A stretch of DNA of 64,000 nt, taken from JABDIP01 sp965250245 (lineage in GTDB: Bacteria > Pseudomonadota > Alphaproteobacteria > DSM-16000 > Inquilinaceae). Below, piece after piece: positions 10,458-19,977 of this stretch. The stretch lies in contig OZ252296.1 of NCBI GenBank assembly GCA_965250245.1, positions 5,208,001 to 5,272,000 on the forward strand, given 5' to 3'. The position numbers and the translations under genes are program-made. The notes beneath the pieces are model-generated. The model saw only the letters and a program-made list of their open reading frames with translations, did not search any database and was not told the origin of the DNA. Each line of letters begins with the position of its first letter. Positions within the stretch are counted from its first letter, which is position 1.

Positions 10458-10868
10458 CTAGCGATTGGCCCGGGCCAGGCAGTCCGCCAGCATGTGCCGC
10501 TGGCGATAGGACGCATCGTCGCCGCCAATTCGCGTGGTGGGACGGCCGATCTCCCAGTCAATCGCCGAATCGCGCGCCATCCGGGCCTCGACGAACCGCT
10601 GGCAGCCCTCGATCCAGGCCCAGCGGTCGGGCCGGACGCTCTTGGCGGCGCCGGGCCGCTGGGCGAACGGCATGTCCGGGACATGCAGGTCCAGGCCGCC
10701 ATCCTTGACCGCGCCGTAGTCTTCCATGGCGGGCTGTGGCACGGCCGCCAGCTGCTGCTGGGCCGAGGCGATCGAGACCAGGCCGGCGACCAGGATCATG
10801 CCCATGCCGACGACCAGGCCGGCGCCGCTGACGATACGGAGTGTGCGTTCGAAACGATGGCCTCTCAT
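10458..10868 (-). CDS. Small membrane-anchored protein of unknown function
   Basis: A 136-aa protein I do not recognise. A basic start (MRGHRFERTLR) is followed by one hydrophobic segment (about residues 12-35) ending at SIASAQQ, which could be an uncleaved anchor or a signal peptide. The remainder is a polar, probably periplasmic domain with two Cys (GCQRF and DCLARANR) that might form a disulfide. The ATG at 10868 has AGGA about 6 nt upstream; the frame stays open further upstream but that part looks non-coding. It is convergent with mutS (10-bp gap) and divergent from the HTH gene at 11225. Confidence 0.6.
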   Translation of the reverse strand: MRGHRFERTLRIVSGAGLVVGMGMILVAGLVSIASAQQQLAAVPQPAMEDYGAVKDGGLDLHVPDMPFAQRPGAAKSVRPDRWAWIEGCQRFVEARMARDSAIDWEIGRPTTRIGGDDASYRQRHMLADCLARANR

Positions 10869-10938
10869 GGGTCCTGCGCTCCTGTGTGTGAAGGTGGCGC
10901 CACTGTGCCGATGCGGCGGCCGCGGCGGACGTTTCACA

Positions 10939-11136
10939 CCGTGACTCACGGCGTCGGCGCCCGGGAGAAGAAGAGGCGGCGGGTCGGGGCAGACCGCGCC
11001 GCCAGGTGAGGCTGGGGTTCTCGACCGCCGGAGGTCTTGGCGGCCGGCCGGCTGCGGCAGGGGCGGGAGGCATCCCGGGTCGCAACCGACGCTCAGACGA
11101 TGCCGGATCGTCGGGACACGGGGCAGTGACTCACGG
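10939..11136. repeat. 11-bp repeated motif in a divergent intergenic region
   Basis: GTGACTCACGG occurs at 10941-10951 and again at 11126-11136. The first copy is part of the odd palindrome CCGTGACTCACGG (10939-10951); the second overlaps TCACGGTGA. The 356 bp between the divergent genes starting at 10868 and 11225 otherwise hold only the promoter described at 11187. Confidence 0.45.
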
Positions 11137-11186
11137 TGACACGCGGGTTGCGCCGGCCGGGACCGGGCCACGTCTTTCCCGTGTCC

Positions 11187-11214
11187 TTGCCGAATCCCGC
11201 CGATTCGGTAATAA
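11187..11214 (+). promoter_or_regulatory. Promoter with a palindromic operator between its hexamers
   Basis: TTGCCG (11187-11192), 16 bp, TAATAA (11209-11214), ten bases before the HTH gene's ATG at 11225. A perfect palindrome, CCGAATC-5-GATTCGG (11190-11208), overlaps the end of the -35 and fills the spacer up to the -10. A protein bound here would block RNA polymerase, so autoregulation by the downstream HTH protein is a reasonable guess. The very short distance to the ATG implies a short or leaderless transcript. Confidence 0.55.
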
Positions 11215-11224
11215 AACTATCGTC

Positions 11225-11680
11225 ATGAGCAGCCCAGACTCCGGGGCCGCGGCCGCTGCGGATGGCGAGTCCGGAACCGACATAATCACCGCCGCACGCC
11301 TGCTGGGCGTCCAGGTCGAGACCCTGCGCAAACGCCTGCAGCGCGGCAGCATCGCGGGCTACAAGGCCGAAGACGGGACCTGGCGGGTGATCCTGGACAA
11401 GGATGTCCAGGACAGGGCCAAGGCGGCACAGGATGTCGAGCAGGCCACCATCGAGGTCCTGCTGGCCGAGGTCGCGGCCCTGCGCCAGGAAACGAGCGCG
11501 CTCGCCGAGGAGACCCGCGCGACGGCGACGCTGCTGACGGAAACCCAGGATTCACTCGCCGCCCTGCACAAGCTGATCGAATCGCTGCGCCATCCCAACG
11601 GCGACGCCGCCCGCGACGACCAGCTGCGGCCGGTCATGATGGCGGTGCTGGATTATCTGAAGAAATCCAGTCCCGGCTGA
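11225..11680 (+). CDS. HTH DNA-binding protein with C-terminal coiled coil
   Basis: A 151-aa protein. Residues about 18-55 form an excisionase/MerR-like helix-turn-helix (DIITAARLLGVQVETLRKRL followed by a wing GSIAGYKAEDGTWRVI). Residues about 60-125 are a Glu/Ala/Leu-rich coiled coil that should dimerise it. The tail ends in a short helix. I know this layout from small chromosomal or plasmid regulators, but cannot name the family or target. The ATG at 11225 is chosen because the upstream open frame runs back through the promoter. Ribosome site weak. A palindromic operator sits in its promoter. Confidence 0.7.
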   Translation: MSSPDSGAAAAADGESGTDIITAARLLGVQVETLRKRLQRGSIAGYKAEDGTWRVILDKDVQDRAKAAQDVEQATIEVLLAEVAALRQETSALAEETRATATLLTETQDSLAALHKLIESLRHPNGDAARDDQLRPVMMAVLDYLKKSSPG

Positions 11681-11699
11681 CAGGCAACCCATCGGGATT

Positions 11700-11774
11700 G
11701 TCATTCCCGCGAAGGCGGGAATCTAGAGCCGCATGCACGCTGTCCCTCTAGATTCCCGCTTTCGCGGGAATGAC
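11700..11774. repeat. Palindromic intergenic repeat (family 1)
   Basis: Two 28-bp arms (11700-11727 and 11747-11774) are inverted copies with one mismatch; they begin GTCATTCCCGCG and end in TCTAGA at the centre. Each arm can itself fold (TTCCCGC-GAAG-GCGGGAA). This is the look of a dispersed REP/MITE-like element of proteobacteria. It lies between the HTH gene and glnD. Confidence 0.8.
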
Positions 11775-11876
11775 GGCTCTTGGAAAGGTCGACGCGCCTG
11801 CCGCAACCATGGACGCGACTGTCGCCAGGGCGTACCTCTGTAACAATCGACCAGACAGTCGGAGCAGCTAGACGGC

Positions 11877-14792
11877 ATGGCCGTGTTCGACAGATTCAGG
11901 ACCGCCGCCAGCGGCGAACCGGTGCCGGCGCCCGTGCCGGCGCGGCCGGTGCGTGCGCCGTCCGAGATCGTCGACGGCGCCGATCTGACCGAACGGTTGA
12001 GCGGGCTGGTCCGGGAGCACGGGCCTGAAGGCGGCAAGCTGCGGCCGGCCATGCTGGCGGTCTTGCAGGATGCGTTGGCCGCCGGCCAGGAAGAGATCCG
12101 GCGCCGGTTCGAGGACGGCGAGAGCAGCGGCGATGACTGCGTTGCCGAGCGCGCGCATCTGGTCGACCAATTGATCTGCGCCCTGGCAGTGACGGCGGTC
12201 GACCGGCTCTACCCGCTGCCGAACCCGACCATGGGCGAGAAGCTGACCATCGTGGCGGTCGGCGGCTATGGCCGCGGCGGGCTGGCGCCGCAATCCGACA
12301 TCGATCTGCTGTTCCTGCTGCCCTACAAGAGCAGCGCCAGGGTCGAGCAGATCGTCGAGACCATCCTCTACATGCTCTGGGATCTGGGACTGAAGGTCGG
12401 GCAGGCGGTGCGCTCGGTGGATGAATGCGTCCGCAGCGCCAAGGCCGATATCACGGTCCGCACCAGCCTGCTGGAATCCCGCGCCCTGTGGGGCGAGAAC
12501 CAGCTCTACGAGACTTTCCGGCAGCGCTTCGACAAGGATGTGGTGGCCGGCACCGGTGCCGCTTTCGTCGAGGCTAAGCTGGCGGAACGCGACGACCGCC
12601 ACCGCCGGCTGGGCGACAGCCGCTATGTGCTGGAGCCCAACATCAAGGACGGCAAGGGCGGGCTGCGCGACCTGCAGACCCTGTTCTGGATCGGCAAGTA
12701 CCTGTACCGGGTGAACTCGGTCGCCGAGCTGGTCGAGCGCGGCGTGCTGACCAAGCGCGAGGCAATGCGCTTCGCCAAGGCGCAGACCTTCCTGATCACC
12801 CTGCGCTGCCACCTGCATTTCCTGGCCGGGCGCCCGGAGGAACGGCTGACCTTCGACGTCCAGACCGAGATCGGCAGCCGCATGGGCTACACCGATCACG
12901 CCGGCTCCACCGGCGTCGAACGGTTCATGAAGCACTATTTCCTGATCGCCAAGGATGTCGGCGATCTGACCCGCATCTTCTGCGCCGCCCTGGAGGCGGA
13001 GAGCCAGCGACCGCCGCGCCGCGCCTTCGGCCTGCTGGGGGCGGCGCGCAAGGCGCTGGACGGGTTCGTGGTCGAGGGCGAGCGGCTGAACGTCTCCGAC
13101 CCGCTGCAGTTCGCCGAGCGGCCGGTCGACATGATCCGGTTGTTCCACCTAGCCCAGGCCGAGCGGCTCGATATCCATCCCGCCGCCCTGAAGCTGATCA
13201 CCCGCTCACTGAAGCTGATCGACCCGGCGCTGCGCGCGGACGCTGAGGCCAACCGGCTGTTCCTGGAGATCCTGACCTCGCGCACCGACCCGGAGATGGC
13301 GCTGAGACGGATGAACGAGGCCGGGGTGCTGGGCCGGTTCATCCCCGATTTCGCGCGGGTCGTGGCGCAGATGCAGTATGACATGTACCACGTCTATACG
13401 GTCGACGAGCACACTCTGTTCGCGGTCGGCATCCTGCACAGGATCGACACCGGGCAGCTTGAGGAAGAGCTCGGGCTGACCACCCGGGTGATGGCGAAGA
13501 TCGCCTCGCGCCGGGCGCTTTACGTGGCGGTGCTGCTGCACGACATCGCCAAGGGGCGCGGCGGCGACCATTCCGTGCTGGGCGCCCGGGTGGCGCGCAA
13601 GCTCTGCCCCCGCTTTGGCCTCGACGACGAAGAGACCGAGACCGTCGAGTGGCTGGTCCGCTGGCACCTGCTGATGAGCGATTTTGCCCTGAAACGCGAC
13701 GTCGAGGACGACAAGACGGCGCAGGATTTCGTGGCGCGGGTGGAATCCCCGGAGCGGCTGCGCCTGCTGCTGGTGCTGACCACCGCCGATATCCGCGCGG
13801 TCGGGCCGGGGCGCTGGAACGGCTGGAAGGCGACCCTGCTGGGCGCCCTGTTCCACCGCTCCAAGGCGCTGATGACCGGCGGCTTCGACGTCGCCGAGCG
13901 CGGCCGCCGGGTCGAGGCGGCGCAGGAGGCGTTGCGCCAGGCCCTGCCGGACTGGTCGGCCGACGACCTGGAGAGCTTCATCACCAAGGGCTACCCGCCC
14001 TATTGGCTGTCCCTGGACACCGAGTCGCACGCCCATCACGCAAGGCTGGTCCGCGACGCCGAGCGCGAGGACCGGCCGCTGACCGTCGATACCCGCATCG
14101 ACCGTGTCCGTGCCGCCACCGAGCTCACCGTCTACACCGCCGACCATCCGGGCGTCTTCTCCCGGCTGGCGGCGGCCCTGGCGGTGGCCGGCGCGACCAT
14201 CGCCGACGCCAAGATCTTCACCATGGCCAACGGCATGGCGCTGGATGTGTTCAGCATCCAGGACGCCACCTCTGGCGGCGCCTTCGACGCGCCGGACAAG
14301 CTGGCGCGGCTGTCCGTGCTGATCGACCGCAGCCTGAGCGGCCGGCTGAAGCCCGGGCCGGAGCTGCGCAAGCGCCGCGCCGCCCAGCCGAGCCGGACCC
14401 GCGTCTTCCGGGTCCAGCCCCGCGTCGTCATCGACAACGACGCCAGCCGCACCCACACCCTGATCGAGGTGAACGGCCGCGACCGCCCGGGCCTGCTCTA
14501 TGACATCACCCGGGCGCTGACCGATCTCAGCCTGCAGATCTCCAGCGCCAAGGTGCAGACCTATGGCGAGCGAGCGGTGGACGTGTTCTACGTGAAGGAC
14601 GTGTTCGGCCTGAAGATCAGCCATGAGGGCAAGCTGAATCAGATCCGCGACGGGTTGCTGGCCGCCCTGACCGACCCGGACTGCGCCGCACGGCCGCTGC
14701 CCACACCCCGGCCGCGCCGCCGCAGGCGCCGGCCGCCCCGCGCGCCGGAGAAGGCGGCAACGGCCCGCAAATCGGCCCCGGCCGGCGAATAG
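11877..14792 (+). CDS. glnD: [Protein-PII] uridylyltransferase / uridylyl-removing enzyme GlnD
   Basis: Bifunctional nitrogen sensor that uridylylates PII proteins when glutamine is low and removes UMP when it is high; 971 aa, usual for the family. The nucleotidyltransferase motif GGYGRGGLAPQSDIDLLFL is at residues 129-147, with metal-binding D141 and D143. The HD hydrolase motif HDIAKGRGGDHS starts at H555-D556. Two ACT domains follow (about 745-820 and 860-930), the second containing NGRDRPGLLYDITRAL. The tail is Arg/Pro-rich. Followed 45 bp later by murJ. Confidence 0.96.
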   Translation: MAVFDRFRTAASGEPVPAPVPARPVRAPSEIVDGADLTERLSGLVREHGPEGGKLRPAMLAVLQDALAAGQEEIRRRFEDGESSGDDCVAERAHLVDQLICALAVTAVDRLYPLPNPTMGEKLTIVAVGGYGRGGLAPQSDIDLLFLLPYKSSARVEQIVETILYMLWDLGLKVGQAVRSVDECVRSAKADITVRTSLLESRALWGENQLYETFRQRFDKDVVAGTGAAFVEAKLAERDDRHRRLGDSRYVLEPNIKDGKGGLRDLQTLFWIGKYLYRVNSVAELVERGVLTKREAMRFAKAQTFLITLRCHLHFLAGRPEERLTFDVQTEIGSRMGYTDHAGSTGVERFMKHYFLIAKDVGDLTRIFCAALEAESQRPPRRAFGLLGAARKALDGFVVEGERLNVSDPLQFAERPVDMIRLFHLAQAERLDIHPAALKLITRSLKLIDPALRADAEANRLFLEILTSRTDPEMALRRMNEAGVLGRFIPDFARVVAQMQYDMYHVYTVDEHTLFAVGILHRIDTGQLEEELGLTTRVMAKIASRRALYVAVLLHDIAKGRGGDHSVLGARVARKLCPRFGLDDEETETVEWLVRWHLLMSDFALKRDVEDDKTAQDFVARVESPERLRLLLVLTTADIRAVGPGRWNGWKATLLGALFHRSKALMTGGFDVAERGRRVEAAQEALRQALPDWSADDLESFITKGYPPYWLSLDTESHAHHARLVRDAEREDRPLTVDTRIDRVRAATELTVYTADHPGVFSRLAAALAVAGATIADAKIFTMANGMALDVFSIQDATSGGAFDAPDKLARLSVLIDRSLSGRLKPGPELRKRRAAQPSRTRVFRVQPRVVIDNDASRTHTLIEVNGRDRPGLLYDITRALTDLSLQISSAKVQTYGERAVDVFYVKDVFGLKISHEGKLNQIRDGLLAALTDPDCAARPLPTPRPRRRRRRPPRAPEKAATARKSAPAGE

Positions 14793-14837
14793 CCTGCGCC
14801 TTCCGGCCGCCACGAAGTCCCGCTAGCTCTCGGTTTC

Positions 14838-16388
14838 ATGTCTCTCGGTCGCGCCATCGCCACCATTGGCTCGCTCACCATGATGAGCCGGGTGCTGGGC
14901 CTCGCCCGCGACATCCTGATCACCAGCCTGGTGCCGACCCCCGTCACCGACGCCTTCTTCGTCGCGTTCAAGTTCCCCAACCTGTTCCGACGGCTGTTCG
15001 CCGAGGGCGCCTTCAACGCCGCCTTCGTGCCGCTCTACGCCGGCCGGTTGACCAAGCATGGCATCGCCGAGGCGCGCCGCTTCGGGGGCGAGGTGGCATC
15101 CATCATGGTGACCGGCATGCTGGCCTTCACGGTCGTCGCCACCGCGGCCATGCCCTGGCTGATGTACGGCATCGCGCCGGGCTTCGCCGACGATCCGGAG
15201 AAATTCGCCCTCACGGTCGAGCTGACCCGGCTGACCTTCCCCTACCTCATGTTCATGGCGCTGACCGCGATGGCCAGCGGGATGCTGAATTCGCTGGAGA
15301 AGTTTGCCGCCGCGGCGGCCGCGCCGATCCTGCTGAACGTCGCCTTCCTCGTCACCCTGGGGCTGCTCGCCTTCGGCTGGCTGGGCCTGCCGGGCCAGTC
15401 CCTGGCCTGGGCGGTGACCCTGGCCGGCATCCTGCAATTCGTTTGGGTCGCCGGCGCCTGCCGGAAGGCGGGCATCCTGCCGCACCTGCCAAGCCCGCGG
15501 CTGACGCCCGGCGTCCGGCGCCTGTTCCAGCTGATGCTGCCGGGAATCCTCGGCCAGGGGGCGATGCAGATCAACATGCTGGTCGACACCATCCTGGCCT
15601 CGCTGCTGGCGGAAGGGTCGGTGACCTTCCTATTCATCGCCGACCGCCTGAATCAACTCCCGCTGGGCGTGGTCGGGGTATCCATCGGCGTCGCGCTGGT
15701 GCCGATGCTGACCCGGCAACTGCGGGCCGGCGAGGCGGACTCGGCCATGCGGACCCAGAACCGGGCAATCGAGGCCGGCCTGCTGTTCTCGCTGCCGGCG
15801 GCGGTCGGGCTGATCGTGCTGGGCCACCCGATCATCGCCACCCTGTTCGAGCGCGGCAACTTCACCCCGGACAAGGTCCTGGCCACGGCACACGCCCTGA
15901 CCGCCTTTGCGACCGGCCTGCCGGCCTACATTCTGACCCGCGCCCTGGCGCCGGGCTTCTTTGCCCGCGAGGATACCGTCACGCCGCTCCGCGTCTCTGT
16001 CGTGGTGGTCATCGCCAACATCGCGCTGGCGATCGGCCTGATGCAGATCCTGCAGCATGTCGGCATCGCGCTCGCCACCGCCTTGACCGCCTGGCTCAAC
16101 GCCGGGCTGCTGGGTCTGATCCTGTATCGCCGTGGTCATCTGCGGCTGGATTCCCGTCTGCTGGGCCGGGCGCCGCGGCTGGTGCTGGCGGCGCTCGCCA
16201 TGGGGGTCGCGGTCTGGTGGCTGGCGCAGCAATTCGACGGATACCTGTTCGGGACCTTCTGGCAGCAGGTCCCGGCACTGGCCGTCATCGTCGCCATCGG
16301 GGCCTGTGTCTATTTCCTGGTCGCGCTCGCGATCGGCGCGGCGCGGCTGGGCGACCTGAAAACCGTGCTGCGCAAACCTTCGGCTTGA
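14838..16388 (+). CDS. murJ: Lipid II flippase MurJ
   Basis: Polytopic inner-membrane protein (516 aa, about 14 hydrophobic segments) that moves lipid-linked peptidoglycan precursor to the periplasmic face. The start, MSRVLGLARDILIT, and the following TDAFFVAFKFPNLFRRLFAEGAF (split: AFFVAFKFPNLFRRL then FAEGAFNAAFVP) are hallmark MviN/MurJ segments, including the essential Arg of the first helices. It is placed between glnD and trpS in the same orientation, an arrangement shared by many alphaproteobacteria. Confidence 0.96.
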   Translation: MSLGRAIATIGSLTMMSRVLGLARDILITSLVPTPVTDAFFVAFKFPNLFRRLFAEGAFNAAFVPLYAGRLTKHGIAEARRFGGEVASIMVTGMLAFTVVATAAMPWLMYGIAPGFADDPEKFALTVELTRLTFPYLMFMALTAMASGMLNSLEKFAAAAAAPILLNVAFLVTLGLLAFGWLGLPGQSLAWAVTLAGILQFVWVAGACRKAGILPHLPSPRLTPGVRRLFQLMLPGILGQGAMQINMLVDTILASLLAEGSVTFLFIADRLNQLPLGVVGVSIGVALVPMLTRQLRAGEADSAMRTQNRAIEAGLLFSLPAAVGLIVLGHPIIATLFERGNFTPDKVLATAHALTAFATGLPAYILTRALAPGFFAREDTVTPLRVSVVVVIANIALAIGLMQILQHVGIALATALTAWLNAGLLGLILYRRGHLRLDSRLLGRAPRLVLAALAMGVAVWWLAQQFDGYLFGTFWQQVPALAVIVAIGACVYFLVALAIGAARLGDLKTVLRKPSA

Positions 16389-16458
16389 CCGCATCGGGCA
16401 GGACGGCAATAACCGGCCCTCCTTGAATTCTCACCATCCTTCGCCCGGTGGCGCCGCC

Positions 16459-17457
<999 letters not shown>

Positions 17458-17479
17458 CGGCACTTGGCGATTCATGCCG

Positions 17480-17500
17480 GCCGGCCGCCGAGTGGCCGGC
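17480..17500 (+). terminator. Terminator-like hairpin after trpS
   Basis: GCCGGCC (17480-17486) and GGCCGGC (17494-17500) flank a 7-nt loop, 22 bp past the trpS stop. There is no T-tract, so it could equally be an mRNA 3' end stabiliser. Confidence 0.35.
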
Positions 17501-17613
17501 TGAACACGCTGTTGCCGTTCTGCACCGATTTTGGCCCGGAAAGCCTTTCCCCCACTCGGCGTAGGGGTTAGGCTGGTCGCGTTCATCCTCAAGCGACTGA
17601 TTTCGCTGGCCCC

Positions 17614-18537
17614 ATGCAAGTGTACCTGCCGATCGCCGAACTGTCGGTGAACGCATTCGTCATACTTGTGATGGGTGGCACCGTGGGATTCCTGTCCGGC
17701 CTGTTCGGGGTTGGCGGCGGCTTCCTGATGACACCGCTGCTGATCTTCATCGGCATCCCGCCGACCGTCGCGGTGGGCACCCAGGCGAACCAGCTGGTCG
17801 CCGCCTCGGTGTCCGGGGTGATGGCCCATCTGCGGCGCGGCAATGTCGACGTGAAGATGGGCACGGTGATGCTCGCCGGCAGCTCGGTGGGCACGCTGAT
17901 CGGGGTGTGGATCTTCAGCATCCTGCAGCGCCTGGGCCAGATCGATCTGGTGATCTCGCTCTGCTACGTCTTCTTCCTGGGCGTGATCGGCTCGCTGATG
18001 CTGGTGGAGAGCCTGCGCGCCATGTTCCGTCGCGGCCGCAGCGGCTCCGGGCGCGGCAAGCTGCACAAGCACAACGCCCTGCACGGCCTGCCGTTCAAGA
18101 TGCGGTTCCACAAGTCGCGGCTCTACATCTCCGCGCTGCTGCCGTTGTCGATCGGGCTGCTCGGCGGGCTGCTGGTCGCCATCATGGGGATCGGCGGCGG
18201 CTTCATCCTGGTGCCGGCGATGATCTACCTGCTGGGCATGCCGGCCTCCGCCGTCGCCGGCACGTCGCTCTACCAGATCATCTTCACCACCGCGATCGCG
18301 ACCTTCCTGCACGCCTACACGACCCAGACGGTGGACGCGCTGCTGGCCCTGCTGCTGCTGGCCGGCGGGGTGTTCGGCGCCCAGTTCGGCACCAAGGCGG
18401 CCGGCACCCTGAAGGGCGAGCAGGCGCGGGCGCTGCTGGCCGGCCTGGTGCTGCTGGTCGGCATGAAGCTGGCCTTCGACCTGGTCACCGTGCCGGTCGA
18501 CATCTTCAGCATCGAAGTCGCGGATTTCGCCCGATGA
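17614..18537 (+). CDS. TauE/SafE-family sulfite/anion exporter
   Basis: Inner-membrane protein of 307 aa with about eight hydrophobic segments. Both halves carry the family's glycine-rich repeat: GLFGVGGGFLMTPLL near residue 28 and AIMGIGGGFILVPAM near residue 195. The family exports or takes up organosulfonate-related anions or sulfite; the substrate cannot be read from sequence. Its stop overlaps the next gene's start (ATGA), and pairing with that TIGR02186-type gene recurs in alphaproteobacteria, suggesting one complex. Confidence 0.88.
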   Translation: MQVYLPIAELSVNAFVILVMGGTVGFLSGLFGVGGGFLMTPLLIFIGIPPTVAVGTQANQLVAASVSGVMAHLRRGNVDVKMGTVMLAGSSVGTLIGVWIFSILQRLGQIDLVISLCYVFFLGVIGSLMLVESLRAMFRRGRSGSGRGKLHKHNALHGLPFKMRFHKSRLYISALLPLSIGLLGGLLVAIMGIGGGFILVPAMIYLLGMPASAVAGTSLYQIIFTTAIATFLHAYTTQTVDALLALLLLAGGVFGAQFGTKAAGTLKGEQARALLAGLVLLVGMKLAFDLVTVPVDIFSIEVADFAR

Positions 18538-19283
18538 TCGTCCGGATCGCCGCAGCGGCCGTCACCGTGGCCATCGTCTCCGCACCCCAGGCGGTGTGGG
18601 GGCAGGGGCTGGAGGCCGACCTGTCGAGCCACCTGATCGCCATCTCCACCGATTTCACCGGCACCGAGGTGGTGCTGTTCGGCGCCATCGCCGAGCCCGG
18701 CGACGTGGCGGTGGTGGTCCAGGGTCCGTCGGAACAGGTGGTGGTGCGGCGCAAGGCCCAGGTCGCAGGCATCTGGATGAACCGGGCCAGCATGACCTTC
18801 GACGGCGTGCCGAGCTTCTACACCGTCGCCACCACGCGGGCGATCGAGACCTTCGCCGATGAGCGCCTGCTGGAACGGGAAGGCATCGGGCTCGACTATC
18901 TCAGGCTGGTGCCCTCGGATGCCGGCGACGCCTCGGAGGAGGAGATCGCCGAGTTCCGCGACGCCCTGGTCCGCGCCAAGCAGCGCGAGGAGCTCTACGC
19001 GACGGAAACCGGGCAGGTCAGCTTCCGCCAGACCCTGCTGTTCCGCACGACCGTGTCCTTTCCGGCGAATGTGCCGACCGGCCAGTACCTGATCCGGGTC
19101 TTCCTGATCCGCGACGGCAGCGTGGTCACGGCGCAGACGACACCTCTGTTCGTCAGCAAGATCGGCATCGGCTCGCTGGTCTTCGCCTTCGCGCGGGACT
19201 TCGCGGCGGCCTACGGGCTGGCGGCGATCATCGTCGCGGTGTTGGCCGGGTGGCTGACAAGCCTGCTGTTCCGCCGGAGCTGA
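18534..19283 (+). CDS. TIGR02186-family transmembrane protein, partner of TauE-like exporter
   Basis: A 249-aa protein with an N-terminal signal peptide (cleavage near VWG-QG, residue 24), a large periplasmic domain, and one C-terminal transmembrane helix (about 222-244) ending in LLFRRS. The periplasmic part begins with SSHLIAISTDFTGTEVVLFG, which I associate with TIGR02186, an uncharacterised alphaproteobacterial family encoded next to TauE-like permeases. Translation is coupled to the exporter by a 4-bp overlap. A role in anion export or sensing is inferred only from this coupling. Confidence 0.8.
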   Translation: MIVRIAAAAVTVAIVSAPQAVWGQGLEADLSSHLIAISTDFTGTEVVLFGAIAEPGDVAVVVQGPSEQVVVRRKAQVAGIWMNRASMTFDGVPSFYTVATTRAIETFADERLLEREGIGLDYLRLVPSDAGDASEEEIAEFRDALVRAKQREELYATETGQVSFRQTLLFRTTVSFPANVPTGQYLIRVFLIRDGSVVTAQTTPLFVSKIGIGSLVFAFARDFAAAYGLAAIIVAVLAGWLTSLLFRRS

Positions 19284-19400
19284 CGCGATCCGCCGGATCG
19301 GCGACCACCCTCTATGATTGGAAGTTTGCCCGGGAAATCGCGTCGGCGTGCCCGCGCACCCGCGGCTGTGGTATCCTGGTGCAGGTAACATGGAGCCGAC

Positions 19401-19895
19401 ATGACTGAGACCAGCGATCCGTCGAATTTCGACAAGGACCGGGTATTCCTGGTCGTCGTCGACGATACGGAGGAATGGCACGCGGCATTGCATTTCGTGT
19501 GCCGCCGGGCGCTGCACACCGGCGGCCGCGTCGCATTGCTGCATGTCATCGAGCCGGCCGAGTTCCAGCATTGGATGTCGGTCGAGGAGGTGATGCGCGA
19601 GGAGCGCCGGCAGGAGGCCGAGCGCCTGCTGCAGAAGGTCGCCAAGCAGGTCAACGACGAGACCGGCACCATGCCCGAGCTGCATGTCCGCGAGGGCACC
19701 CGGCACGAGGAGCTGTTCAACCTTCTGGAGGAGCAGCCCTCGATTTCGATCCTGGTGCTGGGGGCCAGCACCTCCACCGAGGGGCCGGGACCGCTGATCC
19801 AGTATCTCACCACCAAGGCGATGGGCCGGCTGCGCATTCCGGTGACCATACTGCCCGGCGGGCTGAAGGACGAGGAGATCGACCGCATCGCCTGA
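19401..19895 (+). CDS. Universal stress protein (UspA family)
   Basis: Cytosolic 164-aa Usp-domain protein: a beta strand RVFLVVVDDTEEWHAAL near the start, ALLHVIEPAEF, and a late nucleotide-loop region ILVLGASTSTEGPGPLIQYL followed by LRIPVTILPG. The late loop departs from the G-x2-G-x9-GS/T ATP-binding pattern, so ATP binding is uncertain. It has its own GGAG ribosome site. Neighbours do not define its stress. Confidence 0.85.
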   Translation: MTETSDPSNFDKDRVFLVVVDDTEEWHAALHFVCRRALHTGGRVALLHVIEPAEFQHWMSVEEVMREERRQEAERLLQKVAKQVNDETGTMPELHVREGTRHEELFNLLEEQPSISILVLGASTSTEGPGPLIQYLTTKAMGRLRIPVTILPGGLKDEEIDRIA

Positions 19896-19943
19896 TCAGG
19901 CTTGATCTTGGCCGTGCATCCGCCCACCTTGCGGAGGAGTCCG

Positions 19944-19960
19944 GGCCCGCGGAGCGGGCC
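19944..19960 (+). terminator. Hairpin between usp and nfu
   Basis: GGCCCGC-GGA-GCGGGCC (19944-19960), a 7-bp stem with 3-nt loop, lies just before the AAAAGGAG ribosome site of the next gene. It could end the usp transcript or influence translation of the NifU-like protein. Confidence 0.35.
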
Positions 19961-19977
19961 GAAAAGGAGCCTGAGAC

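Noticed and set aside
17907..18533. Upstream extension of the TIGR02186 gene
   Set aside because: This part is out of frame with the TauE-like gene and is Arg/Pro-rich; the signal peptide begins at 18534.
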